Assembly (NCBI RefSeq): GCF_049800915.1
Contig: NZ_JBNAFY010000004.1
Location: forward strand, 496,001 to 560,000
Origin: Amaricoccus macauensis_A
GTDB lineage: Bacteria > Pseudomonadota > Alphaproteobacteria > Rhodobacterales > Rhodobacteraceae
Reading direction: 5' to 3'
Length of the DNA: 64,000 bases
Below, piece by piece: positions 41,134 through 49,940 of this stretch. The notes beneath the pieces are model-generated. The model ran no database searches. It saw only the letters and a program-made list of their open reading frames with translations, and was not told the DNA's origin. Made by a program: the position numbers and the translations under genes. Within the stretch, counting starts at the first letter, position 1, and every line of letters begins with the position of its first letter.

Positions 41134-42669
41134 GTGACCCCGTATTGGACGAACGGCATGAGGGACTGGATCTGGACCGCGGCATTCTGCGGGTATTTCG
41201 CCTTTCACGCGGTCTACAGATGGCTCATCGGCGGAGCACTCGGGCTGGACGAGGCCCAGATGTTTCTCTGGAGCCAGTATCTCGCCTGGGGTTACGGGCC
41301 TCAGCCCCCGCTCTACTCCTGGCTCCAGTGGCTTGCGTTCCAGCTCATTGCCGATCCGCTATTGGCTCTCTCGCTCGTCAAGAACCTTTTGCTCTGCATG
41401 ACGTTCCTTTGCGTCTACGCAGTCTTGCGCACGGCACATTCACCTGTTCGGGCGGGCCTCGCCACCGCCGGGCTGCTGCTCCTGCCCCAGATCGCCTGGG
41501 AAAGTCAGCGCGCGCTGAGCCATTCCGTCCTCGCCACAGCGATGGCCGCATTGGCCTGCCTGATCTTCTGGACTCGCACGCTGCCCGGAAAGCGGCTCGG
41601 CTACCTGTCTTTTGGCCTCGTTGCGGGGCTTGGGCTCCTGTCCAAGGCGAATTTCGCACTCGTGCCACCGGCGCTGGTTCTGGCGGCTCTTTCGCTACCC
41701 GAACTGCGCGCGCGGATCAGGTTCTCCGGGCTGATGTTCTCTGTCTTCGCCTCCGCGCTCATTGCCTTCCTCCCGGTGATCTGGATACTTCGCAACCGGG
41801 AGGCCGCACTCGCTTCGACCTACAAGCTTCGGATTGACGAGGAAACCGGGGGGTGGATCACCGCCCTTGAAGGGATCGGCGCAACCGCCGAAGCGGCTTT
41901 CCTCTTTCTCGCCCTGCCCTTGATCGCCGGAGCCCTGATCTTCTGGCGCTTCCGCGTAAGATCTTCCCCTGCAGTTCCACCCACGCTTCTGGATCGCTTT
42001 CTGCTACGCACCGCCCTGATCGGCGTGATGCTCACGCTTGCGGTCGTCCTCGTCACCGGGACGACCCAGGTCAAGGACCGCTGGATGCTGCCCTCGCTCT
42101 ATCTGGGCGGCCCGCTTGTCGCGCTCTGGTTCCTGCCTCGAGTGACAGCGGCAGGGCATCGCTGGTATCGTCGCCTCGTTGGAACATGTATTGCGCTCGT
42201 GGCGCTCATTCTGCCTATCGAACTGCGCTTCGGCACTCCCGGAAACCCGGTTCGCGGTGGGACACCGGTCGAAGCTCTCGCGCCACAGCTGACGGAGACC
42301 TTTCCCGACGCAACGCGCGTCATAGGCGATCCCGAATGGCTCGCCGCAAGCCTCGAGTATCACCACTCCCCGTGGCAGGCCGAACCCGCACATTCCGCGC
42401 GGCTGGCTGCAGGTGAAACGGCACTGCTGATCTGGACCGAAGAGTTGGAGAGAGGTGCCAAAATCGCAGCGAGAATTGCGGACCGGTCGGGCAATATCGT
42501 GGAAATTGGCGAGCATGCCGAAATTTCCGCACCATACGTCTGGCAGTCGGAAATGTCGTTCACGATCTACGCCGCTCCACTTCTCGCGCGGAAGTCCAGC
42601 AAACGGTCCGGCCCTTTGGCCGGACACCATATTCCCCCGCCTGTTGGCGGGGCCCCGTCTGCTCGATAG
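41134..42669 (+). CDS. ArnT-like glycosyltransferase, family 39
   Basis: An integral-membrane glycosyltransferase of about 511 residues that would transfer a sugar from a polyprenyl-phosphate donor. The catalytic acidic motif is in LGLDEAQMFLWSQY (about residues 28-41), followed by GPQPPLYSWLQWLAFQLI. About ten hydrophobic segments follow. The GTG at 41134 follows GAGGC; an ATG at 41158 is also possible. The last 20 codons read through two perfect stem-loops (42606-42625 and 42635-42652) and give a Gly/Pro-rich tail unlike the rest. The acceptor is unknown (lipid A or a cell-surface glycan). Confidence 0.8.
   Translation: MTPYWTNGMRDWIWTAAFCGYFAFHAVYRWLIGGALGLDEAQMFLWSQYLAWGYGPQPPLYSWLQWLAFQLIADPLLALSLVKNLLLCMTFLCVYAVLRTAHSPVRAGLATAGLLLLPQIAWESQRALSHSVLATAMAALACLIFWTRTLPGKRLGYLSFGLVAGLGLLSKANFALVPPALVLAALSLPELRARIRFSGLMFSVFASALIAFLPVIWILRNREAALASTYKLRIDEETGGWITALEGIGATAEAAFLFLALPLIAGALIFWRFRVRSSPAVPPTLLDRFLLRTALIGVMLTLAVVLVTGTTQVKDRWMLPSLYLGGPLVALWFLPRVTAAGHRWYRRLVGTCIALVALILPIELRFGTPGNPVRGGTPVEALAPQLTETFPDATRVIGDPEWLAASLEYHHSPWQAEPAHSARLAAGETALLIWTEELERGAKIAARIADRSGNIVEIGEHAEISAPYVWQSEMSFTIYAAPLLARKSSKRSGPLAGHHIPPPVGGAPSAR
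42606..42652 (+). terminator. Two stem-loops inside the 3' end of the glycosyltransferase frame
   Basis: GTCCGGCC-CTTT-GGCCGGAC (42606-42625, 8-bp stem) and CCCCGCC-TGTT-GGCGGGG (42635-42652, 7-bp stem) are both perfect with four-base loops. They have terminator form but lie before the stop codon at 42667. Confidence 0.5.
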
Positions 42670-42723
42670 GAATTCTGCCTATATGAAATCCTTTGCCGGA
42701 CCGCCCGGGCCCAGCCCGCTTTC

Positions 42724-43446
42724 TCAAAGGAACGCCGGGATTGCGAGAAAGATGAGCGATGTCAGCGCGCCGTTCAGACCCATGGCAATGCCTGCGAATG
42801 TGCCTGCTTCTTCGCTCACCTGAAACGCACGCGCAGTTCCAACCCCATGACTTGCGACACCTGCGGCGAACCCGCGCGCCGCGTAGTCCTTCACCCGCAG
42901 TGCATTCATCAGCGGCGTGACCACGATCGAGCCGAATATGCCTGTAATCATGACTGCGACCGCCGCGAGTGATGGAATGCCGCCGATCGTTTCGGTCAGT
43001 GCCATGGCGATCGGGCTGGTTACGGACTTGGTCGAAAGGGAGGCCAGAACCGAGGGTGGGGCGCCCAGCATCCAGGCAATGCCGACAGCGGAGATTATAG
43101 CGGTCACGCAGCCCGCCACGAGGGCCACACTCATCGGCAGAAGGTTGCGCTTGACCGCCTGCCGGTTTCTCCAGAGCGGCACGGCAAGGGAAACGGTCGC
43201 CGGCCCAAGCAGGAAGTGCACGAACTGTGCACCCTCGAAATAGGTCTGGTAGGGCGTATCCGTGACGACGAGCACGACCACGAGAATGATGGCGGCAAAA
43301 AGAACTGCGCTTGCTGCCGGATGCCGGCCAAAGTGGTTCGCGATTGCATCACCGATCAGATATGCAACCAGTGTCGCCGTGAGCCAGAGCAGTGGCGTTT
43401 CGGACAGGTAGACCCAGATGCTGTAAAGCTCGACACCTTCGGTCAT
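42724..43446 (-). CDS. LrgB/CidB-family membrane protein
   Basis: A 240-residue polytopic membrane protein, partner of the LrgA-like protein whose stop it overlaps by four bases. AIAMALTETIGGIPSLAAVAVMITG (split near residues 145-170) and the late YAARGFAAGVASHGVGTARA (about 195-214) are the diagnostic LrgB motifs. Lrg/Cid pairs act as holin-like or pyruvate/glycolate transport systems (compare plastid PLGG1). A marine heterotroph could use it for overflow metabolites. Confidence 0.9.
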   Translation of the reverse strand: MTEGVELYSIWVYLSETPLLWLTATLVAYLIGDAIANHFGRHPAASAVLFAAIILVVVLVVTDTPYQTYFEGAQFVHFLLGPATVSLAVPLWRNRQAVKRNLLPMSVALVAGCVTAIISAVGIAWMLGAPPSVLASLSTKSVTSPIAMALTETIGGIPSLAAVAVMITGIFGSIVVTPLMNALRVKDYAARGFAAGVASHGVGTARAFQVSEEAGTFAGIAMGLNGALTSLIFLAIPAFL

Positions 43447-43796
43447 CCGCGGCTCCGTTCCTGAAGGAGTGCCACTGCGCGGAAGGTCATCACCGTCACG
43501 AAAAGCACAAGCAACGTCGAGACCAGCAGCGACATGACGATCGCGAGCCAGTGTTCGGCAAACAGCCGGCCTTGCTCCATCACACCGACTGTTGCAGGCA
43601 CGAAGAGCAGCGTGAGGTTGCGCAGGATCGTGTCCGTCACACTACCGAGTTCCTTGCCCGTATCGCCACGCAGGAGAAGTATCGCGAAAAGGAGCGCCAT
43701 TCCGAGAACCGGCCCCGGAAAGGTCAGGCCAAGCACCCGCACCGCAGCCTCCCCGGCAAGTTGGCACAGGAAAAGCACCGTCAATGCCTGCAGCAT
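43443..43796 (-). CDS. LrgA/CidA-family holin-like protein
   Basis: A 117-residue protein with four hydrophobic segments. LCQLAGEAAVRVLGLTFPGP VLGMALLFAILL (near residues 10-41) is the LrgA opening, and LLFVPATVGVMEQGRLF (about 87-103) is its second block. GGAG precedes the ATG. The gene is directly upstream of and coupled to the LrgB gene. Confidence 0.9.
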   Translation of the reverse strand: MLQALTVLFLCQLAGEAAVRVLGLTFPGPVLGMALLFAILLLRGDTGKELGSVTDTILRNLTLLFVPATVGVMEQGRLFAEHWLAIVMSLLVSTLLVLFVTVMTFRAVALLQERSRG

Positions 43797-43873
43797 GAAT
43801 CGAACTCCACGTTAACCGAGATCAGGCGCACCCTGCCCCGCGTCGCTCCCGTCCTGCAAGCTGCAGTGCACAA

Positions 43874-44938
43874 TCAGGATGAGGTTTCTCGGTTTTCAAG
43901 CAGATGCGCAACTTTTCCCAGCGCGCCAGGGCGCCAACTGGGCAAGATAAGCCAGCGCTGGACCGCCGCCTCCGATAGCGCCCCGGGGGCCTTCGGCCCC
44001 TCTCTGTCCCGGAAGCCGAATGCCACAACCCTGTTGAACAGGTCCGGTTCGCCCGGCAGCGGCGCACCGCAGTTCCGCGCGCTCGCCCAGTTCTCCACCG
44101 AAGCTGCGGCAAGCGCCAGCCCGGCCTCTCGCGCCCCCTCCGCCACCCAGAAGAGCGCGTCGTTCGAAAGCAGATCGGAATCCGCCCCACCACCTACGCC
44201 CCCATGATCGCCAGGAAACCAGATCTGGCGATAGGGCGTGCCATCACGTCCCTCGTTGCGTGTCTCGAGATTGCTCCAGAGCGTCGGCTCGTAGGTGCGG
44301 CGTCGCTCGTCTATGGCCACCGCATGGCGTGCCGCGCGCACCGACCCCGACAAGGCAGTATCGTGAAAGGCGAGCCCCCGATTGAACAGTGACGCCAGGA
44401 CCAGATGCTTCGGAATACCCAGCGAGCCGACCGTATCCCATACCCCGATGTAGGCGATCGGCGTGCGGTCCTCGACGGCATATTTCGCGCGAAAGGCCTC
44501 CGATTTCCCGGAATCCGGGTGGTCCTTTCGAGACCTGTAGAGGCGCAGGGCATCGGAAAGCTTGTGCAGGGCGTCCCGCCTCAGAACACCGCAGTTTCGG
44601 ATGAGGCCAACCAGCGACCGGGCGGTGAAGGCTCCCCGCGAATAGCCGAAGATGAAGATCTCGTCGCCGGGAGAATAGTTGAAGGCGAGAAACCGGTAGG
44701 CGTCGGCAATGTTCTGCATGAGACCAAGCCCCAATGCACCGCCCAGCGCCCTGTCGATGGTCCGGGACAAACGGCCCGTTCCGCGCCCGGTCCCGACCCC
44801 ATCCACCTGGCACAGGATCTGCGCCACCCCGTCCGCATCCGCAGGTTCAACCGCGCAGGCAAGCTTCTGTGCATTTGTCTGTCTTTTGGCGTCAGCCCTG
44901 TTCCAGGTGCCATCGCAGGAAATCACGATACGCTTCAT
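43874..44938 (-). CDS. DUF2235 alpha/beta-hydrolase-like protein
   Basis: A 354-residue cytoplasmic protein of the DUF2235 family (uncharacterised hydrolases, some of them T6SS-linked lipases). ISCDGTWNRAD opens the domain and GYSRGAFTARSLVGLIRNCG (about residues 97-116) carries the GxSxG nucleophile elbow; WFPGDHGGVGGG (about 243-254) would hold the catalytic acid and His. The ATG at 44938 follows GGAGGGGCG. No T6SS genes are nearby. It could be co-transcribed with the LrgAB pair 77 bases downstream. Confidence 0.82.
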   Translation of the reverse strand: MKRIVISCDGTWNRADAKRQTNAQKLACAVEPADADGVAQILCQVDGVGTGRGTGRLSRTIDRALGGALGLGLMQNIADAYRFLAFNYSPGDEIFIFGYSRGAFTARSLVGLIRNCGVLRRDALHKLSDALRLYRSRKDHPDSGKSEAFRAKYAVEDRTPIAYIGVWDTVGSLGIPKHLVLASLFNRGLAFHDTALSGSVRAARHAVAIDERRRTYEPTLWSNLETRNEGRDGTPYRQIWFPGDHGGVGGGADSDLLSNDALFWVAEGAREAGLALAAASVENWASARNCGAPLPGEPDLFNRVVAFGFRDREGPKAPGALSEAAVQRWLILPSWRPGALGKVAHLLENRETSS

Positions 44939-45064
44939 CGCCCCTCCACTCGGGAACGCTCCGCACAGGGAGCGTCCCTCGGAGCGACCGCAAGTTGCAG
45001 TTTCTCGGAGAATCAATCGCGCGACGAATGGGCGCGCTTGGTGAAGCTACTCGGTATGAGTGAA

Positions 45065-46420
45065 TTAACGATCAACGCCGGCAGCGCGTATCGGTTGCTC
45101 GAGCCCTGCGGCCAGCGCCAAAAGCCGTCGGTCGTCTCCGCTTCGCCCCATCAGCATGAAACCCACGGGCAGTTTCTCCTCTTCCTGGCAGGGAATGGAG
45201 ACCGCAGGCGTATCGAGGAAATTCGCAAGCGCCGTATTCCGCAGGCAAAGCCGGTTGATGGCAACCGCGCGGTCCGGATCGTCGAGGTCGGCGATGGCCG
45301 GCGCGACGACCGCAACGGTGGGCATCACCAGCGCATCGAGCCCCTCCATCCGGGCGGCAACACTATCCCGGATGCGGGCCCGGGCCTCGAGAAGCGCGAT
45401 ATACTCGGCCGCTGTGACATTCTCCGAGAACGCGATCCGATCACGCACGAACGGATCGAAGCGGTCCCCGACCTCACGCAGCCTGATTCGGTGCAGGGCA
45501 TGGGCCTCGATGCCGACGATCCCGCCACTGGCGTTGAGGCTTGGCAGATCGCCGAGCTCCGGGATCTCCACCTGGACCAATCGCACTCCTGCCCGGGACA
45601 AACGCCCCAAAGCCGCATCGAAGGCACTCAGGACATCGTCATCCACACCTTCGGTCACATAGTTGGACAGGACACCAAGCCGCGCCCCTTCTAGCGGCAG
45701 TGAGACCGGCTCCCCGGTTCTCTCGCCGGCCATGACGGCGTCGAGCCAGGCGACGCAGCCAACACTTCGCCCAATGGGTCCAATGGAATCGAGCGTCCTG
45801 GACAGCGGAAAGACGCCGTCTCGCGGAATACGTCGAGTGGTCGGCTTGAAACCGACCACACCACAGAACGCGGCCGGGATGCGGCAGGATCCGCCCGTAT
45901 CCGTCCCGATTGCAGCCGCCGCCATACCCGTCGCGACGCTGACCGCAGCCCCGGAAGAGGACCCGCCCGGAATGCGCGCCACAACCGCATCCGCGGGGTT
46001 TCGCGGTGTGCCGAAATGTGGATTCACCCCGAGGCCGGAGAAAGCAAACTCCGTCATGTTCGTCTTCCCGATGACGATCAGCCCCGCCTGGCGGAGCCGT
46101 CGCACGATTTCCGCATCCACTCCCGCCGGCGGTTCAGAGCCAAGCACCCTTGACGCGGCGCGCGTGACCTCGCCTGCCACATCGAAGAGGTCCTTGACGG
46201 ATATCGGGATTCCGGCCAGCGGTGGCAGGTCCATACCGGCGGCGCGCGCGGCGTCGAAGGCATCGGCCTCGGCGCGCGCCCGCTCCGCATAAAGGCTCAG
46301 GTAGACGCGCGCTCCCTCGCCACCGGGCGCGGAAACCCTTTCGAGGGCGGTCTCGACCAGCCCCCGGCTCGTCACCTCACCGCGTCCGAGTTGACCGGAT
46401 AGTGCCGTCAGACTTTCCAT
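45065..46420 (-). CDS. Amidase signature family protein
   Basis: A 451-residue amidase with the complete Ser-cisSer-Lys triad: Lys in ISVKDLFDVAG (about residue 74), cis-Ser and Ser in GGSSSGAAVSVATGMAAAAI (about 148) and GTDTGGSCRIPAAFCGVVGF (about 168-187). The family includes GatA, indole-acetamide, urea and nicotinamide amidases. With no GatB/GatC nearby and a short C-terminus, it is a catabolic amidase rather than the tRNA amidotransferase. The substrate is unknown. Confidence 0.87.
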   Translation of the reverse strand: MESLTALSGQLGRGEVTSRGLVETALERVSAPGGEGARVYLSLYAERARAEADAFDAARAAGMDLPPLAGIPISVKDLFDVAGEVTRAASRVLGSEPPAGVDAEIVRRLRQAGLIVIGKTNMTEFAFSGLGVNPHFGTPRNPADAVVARIPGGSSSGAAVSVATGMAAAAIGTDTGGSCRIPAAFCGVVGFKPTTRRIPRDGVFPLSRTLDSIGPIGRSVGCVAWLDAVMAGERTGEPVSLPLEGARLGVLSNYVTEGVDDDVLSAFDAALGRLSRAGVRLVQVEIPELGDLPSLNASGGIVGIEAHALHRIRLREVGDRFDPFVRDRIAFSENVTAAEYIALLEARARIRDSVAARMEGLDALVMPTVAVVAPAIADLDDPDRAVAINRLCLRNTALANFLDTPAVSIPCQEEEKLPVGFMLMGRSGDDRRLLALAAGLEQPIRAAGVDR

Positions 46421-46482
46421 TTTCTACGCCATTCTTCTTGCCAGAGCGCGCAAGACTGACAGCAGCAAACACCGATCACAAC

Positions 46483-46516
46483 GAAAACCACCCGGGGCGC
46501 GGAGCCACCGGGCGGT
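46483..46516 (-). terminator. Rho-independent terminator of the cys operon
   Basis: In the minus-strand transcript ACCGCCCGG pairs with CCGGGTGGT (9 bp, one G-U), followed directly by TTTTCG. It lies about 20 bases beyond the DUF934 gene. Confidence 0.75.
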
Positions 46517-46537
46517 TCGAATTCAAACGATGATCGT

Positions 46538-46945
46538 TCAGGCCAGAACGCGGTTCTGATAAGATCCTTGTGGGCGAACCTTCCAGTGCTCGGCAGGCTG
46601 GCGGCTTGCCACCTTCTCCGCTACCTCGATCTCGTCGAAGCCTACGCGGAACGCGGCGCGAAGCTGGTCCGAGACGATCGGCCCGGAGCCCCGCAAGCGC
46701 CCCTGGTAGCCGAGCGTCCGCAAACGCCGCGCCTGTGAGAAGGCGCGGCCGTCACCCATGGCCGGAAAATCCAGCCGCAAAAGCACGATCCGGTCGAGAA
46801 ACGGCACCAGATCATCCACCTTCGCAGAATTCGGGACGCAAACGGCAAGGGCCGCGCCCTCTGCGCCGGGAAGGTCTTCCAGTTCGACGAACTCTATGGC
46901 GCCGGTATGCTCGGTTACACCCTCAGGGGTCACGATGAAAGTCAT
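46538..46945 (-). CDS. DUF934 protein of the sulfite-reduction operon
   Basis: A 135-residue protein of the DUF934 family, nearly always encoded with cysH/cysI in proteobacteria and thought to help sulfite reductase or its electron supply. The central LDFPAMGDGRAFSQARRLRT (about residues 60-79) and YQGRLRGSGPIVSDQL are the family blocks. The ATG at 46945 is chosen since MTFIVTPEGV is the usual opening; an upstream ATG would overlap the cysH gene. It is the last gene of the cys operon, followed by a clear terminator. Confidence 0.85.
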   Translation of the reverse strand: MTFIVTPEGVTEHTGAIEFVELEDLPGAEGAALAVCVPNSAKVDDLVPFLDRIVLLRLDFPAMGDGRAFSQARRLRTLGYQGRLRGSGPIVSDQLRAAFRVGFDEIEVAEKVASRQPAEHWKVRPQGSYQNRVLA

Positions 46946-46959
46946 GTGGTCCTCGTCTC

Positions 46960-47700
46960 TCAGCTTGCCCGCAGGATGCGGCCGTCGGCACCGAAATGGA
47001 TGCCACATTCAACCTTGTTCGATCCGCGCCAACGACCGGCGCGCGGATCCTCGCCTTCCCGAACCCGCGTGGTGCAGGGGGCGCACCCGATGGATGGATA
47101 CCCCTTCGCCACCAGCGGGTGCCGCGGCAGATCGTGCCGGTCCATGTAGTCCTTGAGATCCTGCGCATTCCAGTGGGCGAGCGGATTGACCTTCAGCCGG
47201 TCGCCATCCGCCTCGAATATCTCGAGTGCGGAGCGCGTGCTGGCCTGATACCGCTTGCGCCCCGAAACCACCACCGACCAGGTATCCAGCGCACGTTCGA
47301 GCGGCCGGACCTTGCGGATGTGGCAGCAAGCATCCGGATCACGCTTGTGCAGCGTCCAGTCCGGATCCTGCTCTTCCAAGTCCTCGGAGTCGGTCCGCAG
47401 GTGGATAACGTTCGTCAGTCCGAATGCCTTGGAAAGCGTCTTCTGATACTCGAGCGTCTCCTCGAACAGCATCAGCGTGTCGATGAAGAGAACCGGCAGG
47501 CCCGTATCGACCCGCGAAGCGAGGTGTAGCAGCACGGCGGCCTCGGCGCCGAATGACGACACCAAAGCCACCTCATTGCCGAACTCGGCGCGCACTCCGG
47601 CGATCACATCCTCCGCAGACGCGTCCCTGAACCGGAGGTTTAGCATCTCGACAGCGTCGAACGGGCGCGACCGCTTCGGATCTGCCGCCTCAAGCCGCAT
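46960..47700 (-). CDS. cysH: Adenylyl-sulfate (APS) reductase, CysH type
   Basis: A 246-residue thioredoxin-dependent reductase forming sulfite. The PP-loop is at SSFGAEAAV (about 48-56), with the catalytic Cys at ECGIH (C232). Two extra pairs, C125-C126 and C206-x2-C209, match the 4Fe-4S pattern of enzymes that use APS rather than PAPS. No PAPS kinase gene is near. It overlaps the sulfite reductase gene by 11 bases and precedes DUF934. The ATG at 47700 is the only start giving normal length. Confidence 0.93.
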   Translation of the reverse strand: MRLEAADPKRSRPFDAVEMLNLRFRDASAEDVIAGVRAEFGNEVALVSSFGAEAAVLLHLASRVDTGLPVLFIDTLMLFEETLEYQKTLSKAFGLTNVIHLRTDSEDLEEQDPDWTLHKRDPDACCHIRKVRPLERALDTWSVVVSGRKRYQASTRSALEIFEADGDRLKVNPLAHWNAQDLKDYMDRHDLPRHPLVAKGYPSIGCAPCTTRVREGEDPRAGRWRGSNKVECGIHFGADGRILRAS

Positions 47701-49351
47701 TCGATCGGGCCTCCTGCTCCGGATAGAGCGCCGCCTTGAACGGTGCCATGCCGACCCGCCGGAAAGCCTCGATGAAGCTCTCGTCCGCGTCGGTTCGGAC
47801 ATCGAGATAGGCATCGACGATCCGCTCGACCGCCGGAACCACGTCCTCGGCACCGAACCCCGGCCCGGCCCGCTCGCCTATGGCCGCGTTTTCCGACCCG
47901 TCACCGCCCAGCGTGATCTGGTAGTTCTCCACACCGGCACGATCGAGGCCGAGAATGCCGATATGGCCCACATGGTGGTGCCCGCAGGCATTGATGCAGC
48001 CTGAGATCTTGATCTTCATCCCACCGATGTCGCGCTGGCGCTCCATGTCGGCGAATGCCTTCGAGATGTCCTGCGCGATCGGGATCGAACGCGCCGTCGC
48101 CAGCGCACAGTAGTCCATGCCCGGGCAGGCAATGATGTCGGAGATCAGGCCGACATTCGCGGTCGCGAGCCCTGCGTCCTTCAGCTTGGCGTAGATCGTG
48201 GCCAGATGACGCCGCGGCACATGCGGCAGGATGATGTTCTGCTCGTGGCTGACGCGGAGTTCATCATGTCCGAACTCCTCGGCCAGATCCGCCATCACCC
48301 GCATCTGCTCGGAAGTCGCATCTCCCGGCGTCTCTCCGATGCCCTTGAGCGAAATCGTCACGATCGCGTAGTGCGGCAGCTTGTGCTCGGCCACATTGGT
48401 ATCGATCCAGGATTGCAGCCCCGCACCAACGCTTGGCATGATATCCGAGGCCGGTTCGAACGCGGGGTCCTTGAAGCCTTCCTCGATCCGCGCCAGCAGC
48501 GCGGCGTTCACGCCCGGAAAGACCGCGAGGTTCTCCGCGAACTTCTGTTCGACACGGTCGCGGATCTCCTCGATCCCGGCTTCGTGCACGAGGATCTTGA
48601 TACGCGCCTTGTATTTGTTGTCCCGACGGCCATCGAGGTTGTAGGTCTGCAGGATCGCCTCGAGATAGGGCAGCAGATGAGCGCGCGGAAGGAAGTCGCG
48701 GATCACCTTGCCGATCATTGGCGTACGCCCCAGGCCACCACCCACGAGAACCTTGTAACCGGCCTCGCCCTCTTCGTTGCGGACGATCTGGATGCCGATG
48801 TCATGCGCCTTGATCACCGCACGGTCATGCTCCGCGCCGGTGACGGCGATCTTGAACTTGCGGCCGAGCCAGGTGAATTCCGGATGGTCAGTGGACCACT
48901 GGCGCAGAAGCTCGGCGGTCTTGCGCGGGTCCTCGATCTCTTCGGGCGTCGCGCCGGCGAAATGATCCGCGGTTACGTTCCGGATGCAGTTTCCCGACGT
49001 CTGGATCGCATGCATCTGCACATCCGCGAGCGCATCGAGAATGTCCGGAACATCCTTCAGCTTCGGCCAGTTGAACTGGATGTTCTGCCGCGTGGTGAAA
49101 TGGCCGTAGCCCTTGTCCCACTTGTCCGCGATCATCGCGAACTGCCGCATCTGCCGGGAAGACAGCGTGCCGTAAGGCACGGCGATCCGCAGCATGTAGG
49201 CGTGGAGCTGAAGGTAAAGGCCGTTCATGAGCCGCAGCGGCTTGAACTCATCCTCGCTGAGCGTGCCGTCAATGCGACGCTCCACCTGGTCGCGAAACTC
49301 GGCAACACGCTCGCGCACGAAATCCTGGTCGAAATCGGTATACTGATACAT
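47690..49351 (-). CDS. cysI: Sulfite reductase hemoprotein (nitrite/sulfite reductase)
   Basis: A 553-residue siroheme/4Fe-4S enzyme reducing sulfite to sulfide. The duplicated ferredoxin-like domains start with YGHFTTRQNIQFNW (about residues 80-93). The cluster and siroheme ligands are in CPGMDYC (about 418-424) and SGCINACGHHH (about 458-468). GAGGAG precedes the ATG at 49351. Its position between DUF2849 and cysH genes makes sulfite the likely substrate. Its electron donor (ferredoxin or a CysJ-like protein) is not encoded here. Confidence 0.92.
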   Translation of the reverse strand: MYQYTDFDQDFVRERVAEFRDQVERRIDGTLSEDEFKPLRLMNGLYLQLHAYMLRIAVPYGTLSSRQMRQFAMIADKWDKGYGHFTTRQNIQFNWPKLKDVPDILDALADVQMHAIQTSGNCIRNVTADHFAGATPEEIEDPRKTAELLRQWSTDHPEFTWLGRKFKIAVTGAEHDRAVIKAHDIGIQIVRNEEGEAGYKVLVGGGLGRTPMIGKVIRDFLPRAHLLPYLEAILQTYNLDGRRDNKYKARIKILVHEAGIEEIRDRVEQKFAENLAVFPGVNAALLARIEEGFKDPAFEPASDIMPSVGAGLQSWIDTNVAEHKLPHYAIVTISLKGIGETPGDATSEQMRVMADLAEEFGHDELRVSHEQNIILPHVPRRHLATIYAKLKDAGLATANVGLISDIIACPGMDYCALATARSIPIAQDISKAFADMERQRDIGGMKIKISGCINACGHHHVGHIGILGLDRAGVENYQITLGGDGSENAAIGERAGPGFGAEDVVPAVERIVDAYLDVRTDADESFIEAFRRVGMAPFKAALYPEQEARSNAA

Positions 49352-49361
49352 TGATATCTCC

Positions 49362-49673
49362 TCAGGCCTGCGCAGTCGCGGAGCGACCATGCTCGGGGTA
49401 ATTGCTCGGCCCCTTCAGGCGGAATTCCTCGCGGAAATGCACGGGCACCGGACGATCCGCGTCATCGAGGGCAACATTGGTCAGATAGGCGCCGACGACC
49501 TGATTCGGGAATTCTTCCGCACGCTCCAGAAGCGACGCGGCCTCATCCTTCGTGCGGGCGACGGCCGCCTCAGCCAGAACACGCGTCCAGCCGCCCTGGA
49601 CCGTGAAATACACCACATCGCCTTCGAAAAGGTCGTTTCCCGTGGCGATCTGCGGAACGAAAGCCTTGGCCAT
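49362..49673 (-). CDS. DUF2849 protein, first gene of the cys operon
   Basis: A 103-residue cytoplasmic protein with DLFEGDVVYFTVQGGWTRVL near residue 14, the conserved DUF2849 block. The family is found beside cysG and cysI in alphaproteobacteria and has no assigned activity; a role in siroheme or sulfite reduction is inferred from context. In relatives cysG usually precedes it, but here the divergent Lrp-type gene takes that side. Confidence 0.85.
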   Translation of the reverse strand: MAKAFVPQIATGNDLFEGDVVYFTVQGGWTRVLAEAAVARTKDEAASLLERAEEFPNQVVGAYLTNVALDDADRPVPVHFREEFRLKGPSNYPEHGRSATAQA

Positions 49674-49940
49674 TAGAAAGCCCTCCGGGGCTCGCGAGCC
49701 GGGCCACGACGAACAGCATCACACATCACGCCCCGCAATCCCACCGGCGCGGACGCCCCGCGGTTGCGAGAAACAGGGGTGAAAAGCTGGGTTGGCATGG
49801 CCGGTCCTTGCTGTTTACAGTTAGCCCTAAAGATAGGACAATATTCCTGATCCTCTCAATAACACCCTTCAAATAAGAAGAATCTTCGACTAGCTTCCGC
49901 CGCGACGGAAAAATTGACCTGGATTTCGGAGGTGCCGGGA
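49674..49940. promoter_or_regulatory. Divergent cys operon / Lrp regulator spacer
   Basis: This 267-base spacer separates the cys operon from its divergent regulator gene. The half nearest the regulator is AT-rich. It holds the inverted repeat GAAGA-A-TCTTC (49877-49887) and the imperfect dyad AGGACAATATTCCT about 40 bases before it. Lrp/AsnC proteins bind several weak dyads in phase, so these are candidate sites. Confidence 0.45.

Noticed and set aside
45065..46420. Glutamyl-tRNA amidotransferase subunit A (GatA)
   Set aside because: The amidase signature is shared, but GatB and GatC genes are absent and the C-terminus is short. A catabolic amidase is more likely.
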